64,000 nt of DNA from Psychrobacillus sp044762855 (GTDB lineage: Bacteria; Bacillota; Bacilli; Bacillales_A; Planococcaceae), in assembly GCF_044762855.1 (NCBI RefSeq), contig NZ_JBIWFB010000005.1, positions 1 through 64,000 of the forward strand, read 5' to 3'. This document shows positions 7,414 to 15,747 of the stretch, piece by piece (position 1 is the stretch's first letter; every line of letters starts with the position of its first letter). A program made the translations under genes and the position numbers. The notes beneath the pieces were generated by a model. The model did no database searches. It had not been told where the DNA came from and worked only from the letters and a program-made list of their open reading frames with translations.

Positions 7414-7500
7414 ATGACAACTTTCGAAACTTTGATGTTCGCCGTAGCGTTCGCTGGTTTGATCGTTTCCATACTTACTTTTTCAAAAGAAAAAAAGTAA
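7414..7500 (+). CDS. Holin-like type I toxin peptide (TxpA/BsrG-like)
   Basis: A 28-codon gene: a polar start (MTTFETLM), one membrane helix of about 15 residues, and a basic tail ending SKEKK. This is the form of the small 'putative holin-like toxin' family in Bacillales, whose members insert in the membrane when their antisense RNA is lost. AAAGGAGA lies about ten nt before ATG. The stop codon lies in the arm of a hairpin that terminates the antisense RNA from the other strand. The transcript would end at the hairpin 7584-7617. Its size and architecture match known type I systems such as txpA/ratA. Confidence 0.85.
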   Translation: MTTFETLMFAVAFAGLIVSILTFSKEKK

Positions 7501-7634
7501 ACCACCCCTGAGCTTGCCGGCAATTGGGTGGTTTACTAATCTTAACTGCTGATCGCCTTTGAAGCGATACTATATTATTACTGGAACGTTTGGTGTTGTC
7601 GCACCAAGCGTTCTTTTTATTTTATCCTGATTCT
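7488..7634 (-). ncRNA. Antisense antitoxin RNA (RatA-like), proposed
   Basis: On the minus strand a consensus TATAAT (complement of 7641-7646) with TTTACT 18 nt upstream would start an RNA near 7634. It would end at the hairpin 7498-7535 (10-bp outer stem with an inner TTGCCGGCAA), which on this strand is followed by a run of seven Ts from the toxin's lysine codons. The RNA of about 147 nt would pair with the 3' end of the toxin mRNA over roughly 130 nt. The ends are predicted, not measured. Confidence 0.7.
7584..7617 (+). terminator. Terminator of the toxin mRNA
   Basis: GAACGTTTGGTG pairs with CACCAAGCGTTC (one G-T pair) around TTGTCG, and is followed by TTTTTAT. It ends the toxin transcript about 115 nt after the stop codon and lies inside the predicted antisense RNA. 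Confidence 0.85.
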
Positions 7635-7823
7635 ACTACGATTATAACATCATTTAATAGTTTGAGTAAATAAAAGCAATCGATCATCTGAAATACTAAG
7701 CGAAGTGTCCATTCCTAACTTCCGAAATTTTGGGTTACGGCTTTCTGAAGCAGTCAATCGTTAGTTAGATAGATTGAAACTTTTTGTCAGACAGATCGTA
7801 AACAGTCATAGGGAGGCGAGCAC

Positions 7824-8114
7824 GTGAAAAAGTATTTGCTGTTCATTATGAGTTTTGCTGTATTATTTTTTGTATTCCAACTAAGCCTAGATATGCTGCT
7901 TACACTATTTTATACACCAGAAATAACTTCGATTGGAACTGGCATGTATTCCGAAGTGGAATTCGGAAATGCATCACTCGGTTATTTAGTTGGTACACTT
8001 TTCGTTGCTACCATAGTGTTTTTCTTTCACAAAAATTTACTTTCCCCAAAAATGCATTTATTTGAGCGTGTTCAGTTGATGGAAACGCTTTTTTCTATAA
8101 AGAGAGGTGATTGA
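7824..8114 (+). CDS. Small two-helix membrane protein of unknown function
   Basis: A 96-residue protein with a hydrophobic N-terminal helix (about residues 4-27) and a second helix (about 52-70), joined by an acidic, aromatic loop that should face outward if both ends are cytoplasmic. The start is GTG, preceded by GGGAGGCG. Its stop lies one base before the start proposed for the alpha/beta hydrolase, so the two genes are translationally linked. No family is recognised. Confidence 0.65.
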   Translation: MKKYLLFIMSFAVLFFVFQLSLDMLLTLFYTPEITSIGTGMYSEVEFGNASLGYLVGTLFVATIVFFFHKNLLSPKMHLFERVQLMETLFSIKRGD

Positions 8115-8115
8115 T

Positions 8116-8895
8116 TTGACTATACATTATGTAGAATATGGAGATAAAAATGATCCACTATTGATCTTTTTGCACGGCGGGGGAGTAAGCGGCTGGATGT
8201 GGGATAAACAAGTACAATATTTCTCTCAATACCACTGTATCGTACCAGATTTGCCAGAACAAGGGCAGAGTACAATCGGACCTAACTTTTCCATCCAAAC
8301 AAGTGCTGAACAACTCATCGAGCTTATCAAGGAAAAAGCAAATGGCCAAAAAGTAAGTGTTATTGGGTTTTCCTTAGGGGCTCAAATTACACTTCAAATA
8401 TTAAGTTTGGAACCAGATTTAGTTGATCATGCCATGATCAATAGCGCATTAGTAAGACCTGTTCCCTTGGCAAAACAGCTAATTGGCCCTTCTATTCGAT
8501 TAACATTCCCATTAATAAAAAACAAATCGTTCTCAAAAATCCAATCTAAAACACTCTATATAAAAGAAGATTACTTCGACAAATATTATAAAGAAAGTAG
8601 TCAAATGAAAGTTGAAACCCTTATTAGAATTTTAGAAGAAAACATGTCCTTTAGACTGCCCAAAGACTTTCCAAAAGCAAAAGGAAAAATTCTGGTGACA
8701 GTTGGAGAAAAGGAAAAACCGGTGATGAAAAAGTCTGCAATGGATATTGTAAAAAGTAATCCAAATTGTAAAGGCGTAATACTCTCTAATGTTGGTCACG
8801 GAATTTCTTTAGCAAATCCTACTTACTTTAATCGAATGATCGAAACATGGATACAGGAAGGTAATGTGCCAAAAGAAGGCATAATTTCCATGTAA
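8116..8895 (+). CDS. Alpha/beta-fold hydrolase
   Basis: A 259-residue alpha/beta hydrolase. The oxyanion-hole motif HGGG is at 20-23, the nucleophile elbow GFSLG puts Ser at about 86, and the catalytic His is in NVGHGIS near the C-terminus; the acid lies in the segment after VTVGEKE. The substrate is not predictable. The start is taken as TTG at 8116 because AGAGGTGA lies five nt upstream; a GTG at 8107 is the alternative. It follows the small membrane protein without a gap. A bidirectional terminator lies downstream. Confidence 0.85.
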   Translation: MTIHYVEYGDKNDPLLIFLHGGGVSGWMWDKQVQYFSQYHCIVPDLPEQGQSTIGPNFSIQTSAEQLIELIKEKANGQKVSVIGFSLGAQITLQILSLEPDLVDHAMINSALVRPVPLAKQLIGPSIRLTFPLIKNKSFSKIQSKTLYIKEDYFDKYYKESSQMKVETLIRILEENMSFRLPKDFPKAKGKILVTVGEKEKPVMKKSAMDIVKSNPNCKGVILSNVGHGISLANPTYFNRMIETWIQEGNVPKEGIISM

Positions 8896-8916
8896 GGCTC
8901 GTACATATATATTAGG

Positions 8917-8955
8917 AAGGGCAGCATATACAATTTATCATGCTACCCTTTTTTG
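8917..8955. terminator. Bidirectional terminator between convergent genes
   Basis: AAGGGCAGCAT and ATGCTACCCTT form an 11-bp stem with one mismatch. A T-run follows on the plus strand and T-rich sequence on the minus strand. It separates the hydrolase gene from the convergent LysR gene. Confidence 0.75.
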
Positions 8956-8956
8956 C

Positions 8957-9838
8957 CTATCGAAAATAATATGTCGAAATCCGATCGATGAAGTCTTTCT
9001 CCAAATCCCCTTGCTTTTTCACAATAATGTAAGTAGAAACGGATGGTAATTCAAATAGATCAAAATGGGGTTGCATCACTTTCCCTTCAATTAGCTCCCT
9101 TCTGACGATCGAGTGGGGCAAAAAAGAAACACCTAGTCCGTCTCGGATGAATCTTTTCGTTATATGGGCTTGTGTTACTTTCATCGTTCGAAGACTGACG
9201 ATGTGTTTATTCAGTTGCAATAAAAGATCTTCCCAAAAGACCGGATGATGATGCGTAAATAGATAATTTTGCTGCAGTACATCTTTTATATCAATTGGTG
9301 GACCAGTTTCTTCATCATATTCATCAAAAGGCATAATAAATAATATAGGATCCTCATAGATTGGAATGGACTGGATATTTCTTCGCTGTGCTTGTAGTGC
9401 TGAAACGCCGATATTGACTTCCCCTTGCTCCACAAGTTGCTCAATATGATGCGACTCTTCTATACGAATACTTATTTCCACATCGGGGTGACGTTTCATA
9501 AAAGAACGTAAAACATTTGGTAAGATCGTTTCCGCCATGAGTGGGGAGATAGCAATACTCCAGTTACGACGATATCCTTGGGCAAATGCTTGTACTTTTC
9601 CTACACTGTTTTCAATACGATTCACGATTTGTTCCGCCTCTGGTAAAAAGAACTTTCCTGCGTCTGTTAGTGACACACGATTATTTTGTCTCTCGAAAAG
9701 AGGGGTACCTAAATGCTCTTCCAATAACCGAATATGCACAGTAACACTCGGTTGGGACAACATTAATTTTTCGGATGCTTTTCGAAAATTAAGCGTTTCC
9801 GCTGCAATGCAAAATGTTTTCAGCCATTGATACTCCAT
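8957..9838 (-). CDS. citR: LysR-family regulator, CitR-like
   Basis: A 293-residue LysR-type regulator. The N-terminal winged helix-turn-helix is at about 1-60 (AAETLNFRKASEKLMLSQPS then VTVHIRLLEEHLGTPLF), followed by the two-lobed effector domain. It is divergent from a minor-type citrate synthase gene, the same arrangement as citR-citA in B. subtilis, where CitR represses citA. The start is ATG with AGGTGG upstream. The 103-bp intergenic region is AT-rich and contains TTAATAATATTAATTAA dyads that could bind the protein. The name rests on gene context plus family; the effector is unknown. Confidence 0.75.
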   Translation of the reverse strand: MEYQWLKTFCIAAETLNFRKASEKLMLSQPSVTVHIRLLEEHLGTPLFERQNNRVSLTDAGKFFLPEAEQIVNRIENSVGKVQAFAQGYRRNWSIAISPLMAETILPNVLRSFMKRHPDVEISIRIEESHHIEQLVEQGEVNIGVSALQAQRRNIQSIPIYEDPILFIMPFDEYDEETGPPIDIKDVLQQNYLFTHHHPVFWEDLLLQLNKHIVSLRTMKVTQAHITKRFIRDGLGVSFLPHSIVRRELIEGKVMQPHFDLFELPSVSTYIIVKKQGDLEKDFIDRISTYYFR

Positions 9839-9941
9839 AGTTCCACCTACTTGATTAATAATATTAATTAACTTAATTATATATATTTAATTTTCATTAT
9901 CAACTAACGCTCATATACTGAATAAAAGGAGATGGTTAAAT

Positions 9942-11018
9942 ATGTATCAACGAGGACTAAAAGACATTGTAGCGGTGCATACAAACATCGCATCTGTAGA
10001 AGGAAACATAGGGGAGCTAAGGTATCGTGGGGTTAAAGTAAATGAATTAGTACCGAACCTTTCGTTTGAGGAGCTGGCAAACTTTCTTTGGACTGGAAAG
10101 AGGACAAGTTCTACCCTGCATAACGATCGAGAACTTCCAAAACATATTAAAAATATAATCGATTCACTTCCAAAAGAAACTACATTAATGGATGCCATGA
10201 GAACTGCAATTTCTGCGTATGCTCATAAGGAATTCAAGGAAAAAACGATACAAGAACAAGCAGTCATTTTAACAACGGCACTTCCAATCATTGTGGCAAG
10301 GCATTACCGAAATCAACATGACCTTCCAATAGTGGATCCAGATAAGCAGTTATCCCATACTGCCAACTATTTATGGATGTTAAATGGGGAACTGCCGAGT
10401 GAAGTACAAGTGGAAGCACTGGAGACCTATTTAAAGCTGACGATGGAGCATGGTTTAAATGCTTCCACATTTGCAGCAAGAGTAACGATTTCGACGGAAT
10501 CTGATTTAACAGCAGCGGTAACTTCCGCACTTGGAACGATGAAAGGTCCACTTCACGGTGGAGCACCGGCCGGAGTCATAGATTTACTAAATGAGTTTAA
10601 AGATCCTTCTTCTATTCGAACAATTGTAGAGAGCAAAATAAAGAATGGAGAAAAAATAATGGGATTCGGCCACCGCGTATACAAAACAGAAGATCCACGC
10701 TCCATTCTTTTGCGTGAAAAATGTTTGCAGCTCCAAGGAAGAGATGCCTGGTTAGACTTAGCAACGATAGCAGAAAAAGAGATTATCGATTTACTTGCTG
10801 AGCACAAACCGGGGCGCAAATTATATACGAATGTGGAATATTATGCAGCGGCCATTATGCGTTCTATTAATATGCCACCAGAGCTGTTCACTCCAACATT
10901 CAGCGTAGCAAGAATGGTCGGTTGGACTGCCCATGCAATTGAACAGATTAATGATAACACTATTTTCCGACCTGAATCTGTTTATGTTGGGGATTTAAAA
11001 GAAGAAATAAATATTTAA
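9942..11018 (+). CDS. citA: Citrate synthase, CitA type
   Basis: A 358-residue citrate synthase joining acetyl-CoA and oxaloacetate. The conserved histidines are in HGLNAS, GPLHGGAP and GFGHRVY, and the PGRKLYTNVEYY block corresponds to the third catalytic acid; it is Glu here, as I recall for B. subtilis CitA (NVEFY), where many synthases have Asp. SARMVGW-like VARMVGWTAH is present near the C-terminus. The divergent LysR gene supports the CitA rather than CitZ assignment, and no icd/mdh genes follow, as they would for CitZ. AAAGGAGA precedes ATG, and a strong terminator follows. Together with the aconitase at 30.5 kb it feeds the TCA cycle. Confidence 0.9.
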   Translation: MYQRGLKDIVAVHTNIASVEGNIGELRYRGVKVNELVPNLSFEELANFLWTGKRTSSTLHNDRELPKHIKNIIDSLPKETTLMDAMRTAISAYAHKEFKEKTIQEQAVILTTALPIIVARHYRNQHDLPIVDPDKQLSHTANYLWMLNGELPSEVQVEALETYLKLTMEHGLNASTFAARVTISTESDLTAAVTSALGTMKGPLHGGAPAGVIDLLNEFKDPSSIRTIVESKIKNGEKIMGFGHRVYKTEDPRSILLREKCLQLQGRDAWLDLATIAEKEIIDLLAEHKPGRKLYTNVEYYAAAIMRSINMPPELFTPTFSVARMVGWTAHAIEQINDNTIFRPESVYVGDLKEEINI

Positions 11019-11027
11019 ATGAAACAC

Positions 11028-11064
11028 ACGAAGAAAATCACGCTTTTCTTCGTATGTTTTTTTT
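11028..11064 (+). terminator. Terminator after citA
   Basis: ACGAAGAAAA and TTTTCTTCGT form a perfect 10-bp stem around TCACGC, followed by eight Ts. Confidence 0.9.
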
Positions 11065-11124
11065 GTTCTATTAAACATTAAATCACTTATAATGAAAGGG
11101 AAGATTAAGAAATGGAGAATGAAA

Positions 11125-11739
11125 ATGGATTTAGTGCAATTTTTGGAAAATAATTATCCGAATCTAGAGTTAAAACCGCCTTTATTCTATGACTGGGATA
11201 TTGGGATACGATTTGAACTTGGCGTTAACATGCAAGAAAATCGTCATTATATGCGAGATGTGTATAAACGTGCTATCACATTATTTCGTGCATTACATAA
11301 AGACGATGAGGAGATATGTATCGTAGCAAACGTACATAATTTTGGCAGAATCCCCAAGTCACCTGTTTTATCCAAATATATACGAAACAAATCTGTATTG
11401 TATCAACTAGAGCATTATACGTTTCCCTATGTTTTTCCAGAGGATAATGAAGTAGGACAGTGGACAACTGAGCGATTTTGGTTAGAATGTAAACCTTCCG
11501 ATATCCATTACACATTATTGATACAGGCAATTTGCAACCAAGATATGGGACTTAAACCAAATCTATATCATGATATTTTCTTTATTAATATCAATCGAAA
11601 AACAATTTTTCATGTGTATGATGACCGTGGATGTGATTTGATTGCACCATCTCCAGAGTCAATTCGAACGATGTATCATACATATAATGACTGGATACTC
11701 GACTATGATCGGGAAAAAATAGATAGAGTATTTCAGTAA
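11125..11739 (+). CDS. DUF3885 domain protein
   Basis: A protein of about 204 residues matching the DUF3885 pattern: PPLFYDWDIGIRFELG near the N-terminus, RAITLFRALHKDDEEI, and the diagnostic C-terminal IFHVYDDRGCDLIA followed by the YNDWILDYDRE helix. Proteins of this family are cytosolic and uncharacterised. ATG 11125 has GGAG seven nt upstream and is preferred over the ATGs at 11092 and 11119. It is flanked by two terminators, so it is transcribed alone. No function is proposed. Confidence 0.75.
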   Translation: MDLVQFLENNYPNLELKPPLFYDWDIGIRFELGVNMQENRHYMRDVYKRAITLFRALHKDDEEICIVANVHNFGRIPKSPVLSKYIRNKSVLYQLEHYTFPYVFPEDNEVGQWTTERFWLECKPSDIHYTLLIQAICNQDMGLKPNLYHDIFFININRKTIFHVYDDRGCDLIAPSPESIRTMYHTYNDWILDYDREKIDRVFQ

Positions 11740-11748
11740 AAATATGTT

Positions 11749-11779
11749 AAAGGCTACCTCTAAAAAGGCAGCCTTTTTT
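11749..11779 (+). terminator. Terminator after the DUF3885 gene
   Basis: AAAGGCTACC pairs with GGCAGCCTTT (one mismatch) around a short A-rich loop, followed by a T-run. Confidence 0.85.
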
Positions 11780-11886
11780 ATTGGCTTATTACTATACTAA
11801 TTTTGTTACTAACCACCATACTCAGTTGAAAATAGTGGTTGCATATTTTCATATGGTAATGATATAGTTAATGTAATATTCTGAAC

Positions 11887-11904
11887 ATACTAACCGGTTA
11901 GTAT
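11887..11904 (+). promoter_or_regulatory. Perfect 18-bp palindrome, probable TetR operator
   Basis: ATACTAACCGGTTAGTAT is a perfect 18-bp palindrome located 27 nt before the start of the acyl-CoA dehydrogenase gene, between promoter and ribosome-binding site. The size fits TetR-family operators, and a TetR gene is the second gene of the cluster. A half-site GTTAGTAT recurs at 13166-13173 just before the tetR gene. Confidence 0.75.
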
Positions 11905-11930
11905 TAATAATCATGAATGGAGATGGTAAA

Positions 11931-13139
11931 GTGAATTTTTCATATTCAGAAAAAACATTGGGACTTCAGAAAAAATTACATCATTTTATGAATACCTATA
12001 TATATACTAACGAAAAGACTTACGAAGAACAGTTAAATCACCAAGAAGATCGTTGGAAAAAAGTACCCCCAATAATGGAGGAATTAAAGAAAAAAGCCAA
12101 AGCGGAAGGATTATGGAATTTATTTTTGCCAAGTAAGGAGTATGGAGCTGGACTTTCCAATCTAGAATATGCTCCACTTTGTGAAATTATGGGGCGTTCT
12201 GTAATAGCTCCTGAGGTGTTTAATTGTAGTGCACCTGATACAGGAAATATGGAAGTTTTAGTGAATTACGGATCTGAGGAACAAAAAAAACAGTGGCTCG
12301 AACCTTTGTTAGCTGGACATATTCGCTCGTGTTTTGCCATGACAGAGCCTGAAATTGCTTCAAGTGATGCTACTAATATTGAATCTAGTATTGTTAAAGA
12401 TGGTGATGAATACGTTATTAACGGACGCAAATGGTTCGCATCTGGTGCAGGCGATCCTCGTTGTGAAATTTCGATATTTATGGGAAAAAATGATCCTACT
12501 GCTAAAGTTCATGAGCAACAATCCATGATACTAGTTCCTATGGATACAAAAGGAGTAAAAATAGAACGAATGCTTCCGGTATTTGGATATGATCATGCGC
12601 CACACGGGCATGGAGAAATAGTATATGAAAATGTACGAGTACCCGCTTCCAATATAATTTGGGGGGAGGGGAAAGGATTTGCCATTGCTCAAGGGAGGTT
12701 AGGTCCTGGAAGAATTCATCATTGTATGCGATTAATTGGTGCTGCCGAACGAGCACTAGAGGAGATGTGTAAAAGAGTTCATCTGCGTTCCACATTTGGC
12801 AAAAAATTAGCAGAACAAGGAGTGATCCAAGAATGGATTGCAGAATCTAGAATAGATATTGAACAAGCTCGTTTGTTGACGTTAAAAGCAGCATATATGA
12901 TGGACACAGTTGGAAACAAAGAAGCTAAAGCAGAGATTGCTATGATAAAAGTTGTTGCTCCGAGTATGGCATTAAGAGTGATTGACCGAGCAATTCAAGC
13001 TTTCGGGGGCGCAGGAGTAAGTGATGATTTTACACTTGCATCTCATTGGGCCAATTCTAGAGCACTTAGACTTGCAGATGGACCGGATGAAGTCCATCGA
13101 AGCCAGATTGCCAAAATCGAACTACGAAAATATGTGTAG
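11931..13139 (+). CDS. ACAD10/11-like acyl-CoA dehydrogenase
   Basis: A 402-residue flavoprotein of the acyl-CoA dehydrogenase fold: N-terminal helical domain, FAMTEPEIASSDATN flavin-binding strand region, VINGRKWFASGAGDPRC, and the C-terminal helical domain. It resembles the human ACAD10/11 dehydrogenase domain in long stretches (QGRLGPGRIHHCMR, IAESRIDIEQARLLTLKAA, LADGPDEVH). The usual catalytic Glu of the EGT motif is Asp here (ADGPDEV). ACAD10/11-type enzymes remove phosphate from 4-phospho-acyl-CoA rather than acting as plain dehydrogenases. A matching kinase gene follows two genes on. GTG 11931 is chosen because GGAG lies ten nt upstream; an ATG 18 nt earlier lacks a site. First gene of the TetR-controlled cluster. 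Confidence 0.88.
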   Translation: MNFSYSEKTLGLQKKLHHFMNTYIYTNEKTYEEQLNHQEDRWKKVPPIMEELKKKAKAEGLWNLFLPSKEYGAGLSNLEYAPLCEIMGRSVIAPEVFNCSAPDTGNMEVLVNYGSEEQKKQWLEPLLAGHIRSCFAMTEPEIASSDATNIESSIVKDGDEYVINGRKWFASGAGDPRCEISIFMGKNDPTAKVHEQQSMILVPMDTKGVKIERMLPVFGYDHAPHGHGEIVYENVRVPASNIIWGEGKGFAIAQGRLGPGRIHHCMRLIGAAERALEEMCKRVHLRSTFGKKLAEQGVIQEWIAESRIDIEQARLLTLKAAYMMDTVGNKEAKAEIAMIKVVAPSMALRVIDRAIQAFGGAGVSDDFTLASHWANSRALRLADGPDEVHRSQIAKIELRKYV

Positions 13140-13219
13140 TTTTTGCTTATCACGGAAAAATGGAAGTTAGTATGATAGATTAATATTATAAAAACAAGAC
13201 AGCAAGCGAGGAATCTATC

Positions 13220-13792
13220 ATGAAAGATAAGTTAACAAGAGAAAGTGTATTACTTTTCGAAAAAAAAGGATTTAGTCAGACTTCTATTCAAGACATTGTC
13301 GATGCATTAAATGTTACAAAAGGAACATTCTATTATTATTTTTCAAGCAAAGAACAACTACTGATGGATATTCATTTAGAGTACATTACAGATTTATTGG
13401 ACCGTCAACAACTAATTCTAGATAACGAGGAAACAACTCAAAAAGAAAAACTTACTCAAATGATCCATTTATTAATTGCGGATATAAAAGATAATGGTCC
13501 ATATGGAAGAGTATTCTTTCGTGAAATACGTCATTTGTTGAATGACAATATGGATATTATTGATCAAAAAAGAACGAAATTTCGTTTGAATATAGAAGAT
13601 GTAGTGAGAACTGGTATAAATAAAGAAGAGTTTAGACATAACCTTAAAGCTGAAATGATCGCTTTTGGGATTTTGGGTGTAACAAATTGGACTTATAACT
13701 GGTTTGATCCGGAAAAGAAAGTAACTACAGAACAATTAGTAGATATTTACGCAGATATGATATTAAATGGCATTTCAAATGAACTTAAGTAA
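13220..13792 (+). CDS. TetR-family regulator of the acyl-CoA cluster
   Basis: A 190-residue TetR protein. The helix-turn-helix spans about residues 5-50 (FEKKGFSQTSIQDIVDALNVTKGTFYYYF), and the rest is a helical ligand domain. Family members in fatty-acid operons release DNA on binding acyl-CoA or free acid. It is the second gene of the cluster, 80 nt after the dehydrogenase. The perfect 18-bp palindrome upstream of the first gene is the probable target. GCGAGGA precedes ATG. An inverted repeat AATACTATC/GATAGTATT follows the stop codon. Confidence 0.85.
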   Translation: MKDKLTRESVLLFEKKGFSQTSIQDIVDALNVTKGTFYYYFSSKEQLLMDIHLEYITDLLDRQQLILDNEETTQKEKLTQMIHLLIADIKDNGPYGRVFFREIRHLLNDNMDIIDQKRTKFRLNIEDVVRTGINKEEFRHNLKAEMIAFGILGVTNWTYNWFDPEKKVTTEQLVDIYADMILNGISNELK

Positions 13793-13815
13793 TACTATCT
13801 AAACTTGATAGTATT
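13791..13815. promoter_or_regulatory. Inverted repeat between tetR and the kinase gene
   Basis: AATACTATC and GATAGTATT are perfect 9-bp arms with a 7-nt spacer. No T-run follows, so it is a poor terminator. The outer ATACTA/TAGTAT hexamers are the same as in the 18-bp palindrome upstream of the operon but spaced 5 nt further apart. It may be a second operator or an RNA hairpin that separates expression of the two halves of the cluster. Confidence 0.5.
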
Positions 13816-13869
13816 ACGCTAATGTTTATCTGAAATATTAGTCAATTAAAAATCAGTAGGAGTGATTAA

Positions 13870-14937
13870 ATGAGTCTTACAAGTAACGATACAATTATCG
13901 TACGAGCCGGAGAAGAATTGAATAAAGTGAATCTGGCGAAATATATTCAAGAAAACATTGCAGAAGCTCCTACAGGTTTACTTGAAATTGAACAATTTAG
14001 TGCAGGACACTCCAATTTAACTTACTTATTACGGATTGGTTCTTGGGAGGCGGTTTTACGTCGACCGCCAATCGGTCCTGTTGCGGCTAATGCACACAAT
14101 ATGGAAAGAGAATATAAGATTTTATCAAGTCTCCATCCAATCTACCCAACTGCACCAAAGCCTTTTATTTTTTGTCAGGATCCATCCATTATTGGAAGTT
14201 TATTTTTCATCATGGAACGTAGAACAGGAATTGTGTTTGACACGAAAATCCCAGACGGCATTGTTTATAACAAAGAAGTAGGGCAAAAAATCTCTGAATT
14301 GATGGTTGATAAGTTAGTTCAATTACATTCGATTGATTATACAAAAACAGATTTGATTCATCTTGCAAAACCTGAAGGATTTATGGAACGTCAAGTGCTC
14401 GGATGGATTAAACGGTATGAGCATTCTAAAACAGAAGAAGTACCAGGTATTAATGTACTAATGAAATGGTTAACCGAAAATATCCCAATTTCATTAGAAC
14501 CTACAATTATTCATTATGATTACAAGTTAAATAACGCTATGTTTTCTGCTGATTTTAATAAAATGATAGGCTTATTTGATTGGGAAATGACTACAGTCGG
14601 AGATCCACTAGCAGATTTAGGGGCAGCTATGAGCTACTGGATTGAGGCAGATGATTCAGATTTATTGAAGTCAGCTCTTGGTACTCCTCCAATCACAATA
14701 ATGGAAGGATTTTTCACTCGTGAACAGTTTATAGAGAAATATGCAACTAAAAGTGGACGTGATGTTTCTAATATTCACTATTATGAAACGTTTGCTTACT
14801 TTAAACTCGCAGTAATTTGTCAGCAAATTTATAGTCGATTTGTAAAAGGCCAAACGCAAGATCAACGTTTTGGTCATTTCAATCAGTTTGTATGTAAGTT
14901 AATAAAGTATGCAAGAAATACAGCTAAAGGATTATGA
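13870..14937 (+). CDS. APH-fold kinase, ACAD10/11- and LvaA-like (4-hydroxyacyl-CoA kinase proposed)
   Basis: A 355-residue aminoglycoside-phosphotransferase-fold protein. The N-lobe has FSAGHSNLTYLLR and a lysine-equivalent VLRRPP strand, and EREYKIL is the helix-C glutamate region. The catalytic loop reads IIHYDYKLNN (Brenner-type, Asp retained), and the metal-binding segment is GLFDWEMTTVGDPLADLG. This layout matches the kinase domain fused to the dehydrogenase in ACAD10/11 and the separate LvaA of Pseudomonas, which phosphorylates 4-hydroxyacyl-CoA. Antibiotic resistance is unlikely given the neighbours. AGGAGTGA precedes ATG, and the next gene starts 24 nt after its stop. Substrate chain length is unknown. 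Confidence 0.8.
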   Translation: MSLTSNDTIIVRAGEELNKVNLAKYIQENIAEAPTGLLEIEQFSAGHSNLTYLLRIGSWEAVLRRPPIGPVAANAHNMEREYKILSSLHPIYPTAPKPFIFCQDPSIIGSLFFIMERRTGIVFDTKIPDGIVYNKEVGQKISELMVDKLVQLHSIDYTKTDLIHLAKPEGFMERQVLGWIKRYEHSKTEEVPGINVLMKWLTENIPISLEPTIIHYDYKLNNAMFSADFNKMIGLFDWEMTTVGDPLADLGAAMSYWIEADDSDLLKSALGTPPITIMEGFFTREQFIEKYATKSGRDVSNIHYYETFAYFKLAVICQQIYSRFVKGQTQDQRFGHFNQFVCKLIKYARNTAKGL

Positions 14938-14961
14938 AGAAATTCAAATGGGGGTTATCTC

Positions 14962-15729
14962 ATGTCAGTTATTATTGAGAAAAATGGAAGAGTATGTACG
15001 ATTCAGATCAATCGACCAGAAGTTAAAAATGCAGTGAATCGTGAAACCGCAAAACAGTTAGCAGATGCATTTCGTGAATTCGAGAATGATAATGAATTAT
15101 ATGTTGCCGTTTTACACGGAGTAGGAGAATCTTTTTGTGCTGGCGCAGATTTGAAAGCGCTATCTTCAGGTAACGGAAATGAATTGGAATTGGATATGGC
15201 CAAAGATGGACCTATGGGACCTAGCAGAATGCATTTAACGAAACCAGTCATTGCAGCAGTTTCCGGTTATGCAGTTGCTGGAGGATTGGAATTAGCGCTT
15301 TGGTGTGACCTTAGAGTAATGGATTCTGATGCAGTATTTGGTGTATTCTGTCGTCGTTTTGGAGTGCCACTTATAGATGGGGGAACACAGAGGCTTCCAA
15401 GACTGATAGGTATGAGTCGGGCACTAGACCTTATCTTAACAGGACGTCCAGTACATTCCGAAGAGGCCTTAATGATAGGACTTGCAAACCGGGTAGTTTC
15501 ACCAGGAACAGCAAAAGAGGAAGCAGAGAAACTTGCAGGGCAAATTGCAGCGTTTCCTCAATTATGTATGAGAAATGATAGGGAAGCAGTATATAAAGGC
15601 TTTGATCAAGATTTTGATAAGGCAATGCGACTCGAATTTTTGTTAGGATATCATGTCGTTCTTAGTGGAGAAACCCATGAAGGGGCACATCGTTTTGCGG
15701 AAGGAAAAGGGAGACACGGACAATTTTAA
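14962..15729 (+). CDS. Crotonase-fold enoyl-CoA hydratase/isomerase family protein
   Basis: A 255-residue crotonase-superfamily enzyme. The CoA and oxyanion-hole segments are present: FCAGADLKAL (about 56-65) and VSGYAVAGGLELALWCD (about 103-119), then IDGGTQRLPRLIG. By eye the two glutamates of classical enoyl-CoA hydratase fall on Cys (in FCRRFG) and Asp (in SRALDLILTG), so hydration of a plain enoyl-CoA is not assured. In the cluster it could add water to the enoyl-CoA made by kinase plus dehydrogenase, or isomerise a double bond. GGGGG precedes ATG. Its stop is 18 nt before the ligase start. Confidence 0.82.
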   Translation: MSVIIEKNGRVCTIQINRPEVKNAVNRETAKQLADAFREFENDNELYVAVLHGVGESFCAGADLKALSSGNGNELELDMAKDGPMGPSRMHLTKPVIAAVSGYAVAGGLELALWCDLRVMDSDAVFGVFCRRFGVPLIDGGTQRLPRLIGMSRALDLILTGRPVHSEEALMIGLANRVVSPGTAKEEAEKLAGQIAAFPQLCMRNDREAVYKGFDQDFDKAMRLEFLLGYHVVLSGETHEGAHRFAEGKGRHGQF

Positions 15730-15747
15730 AAAGGGGAGTGTTCATTG

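Noticed and set aside
13870..14937. Aminoglycoside resistance gene
   Set aside because: The fold is APH-like, but the closest match in layout is the ACAD10/11 kinase, and all neighbours are acyl-CoA genes.
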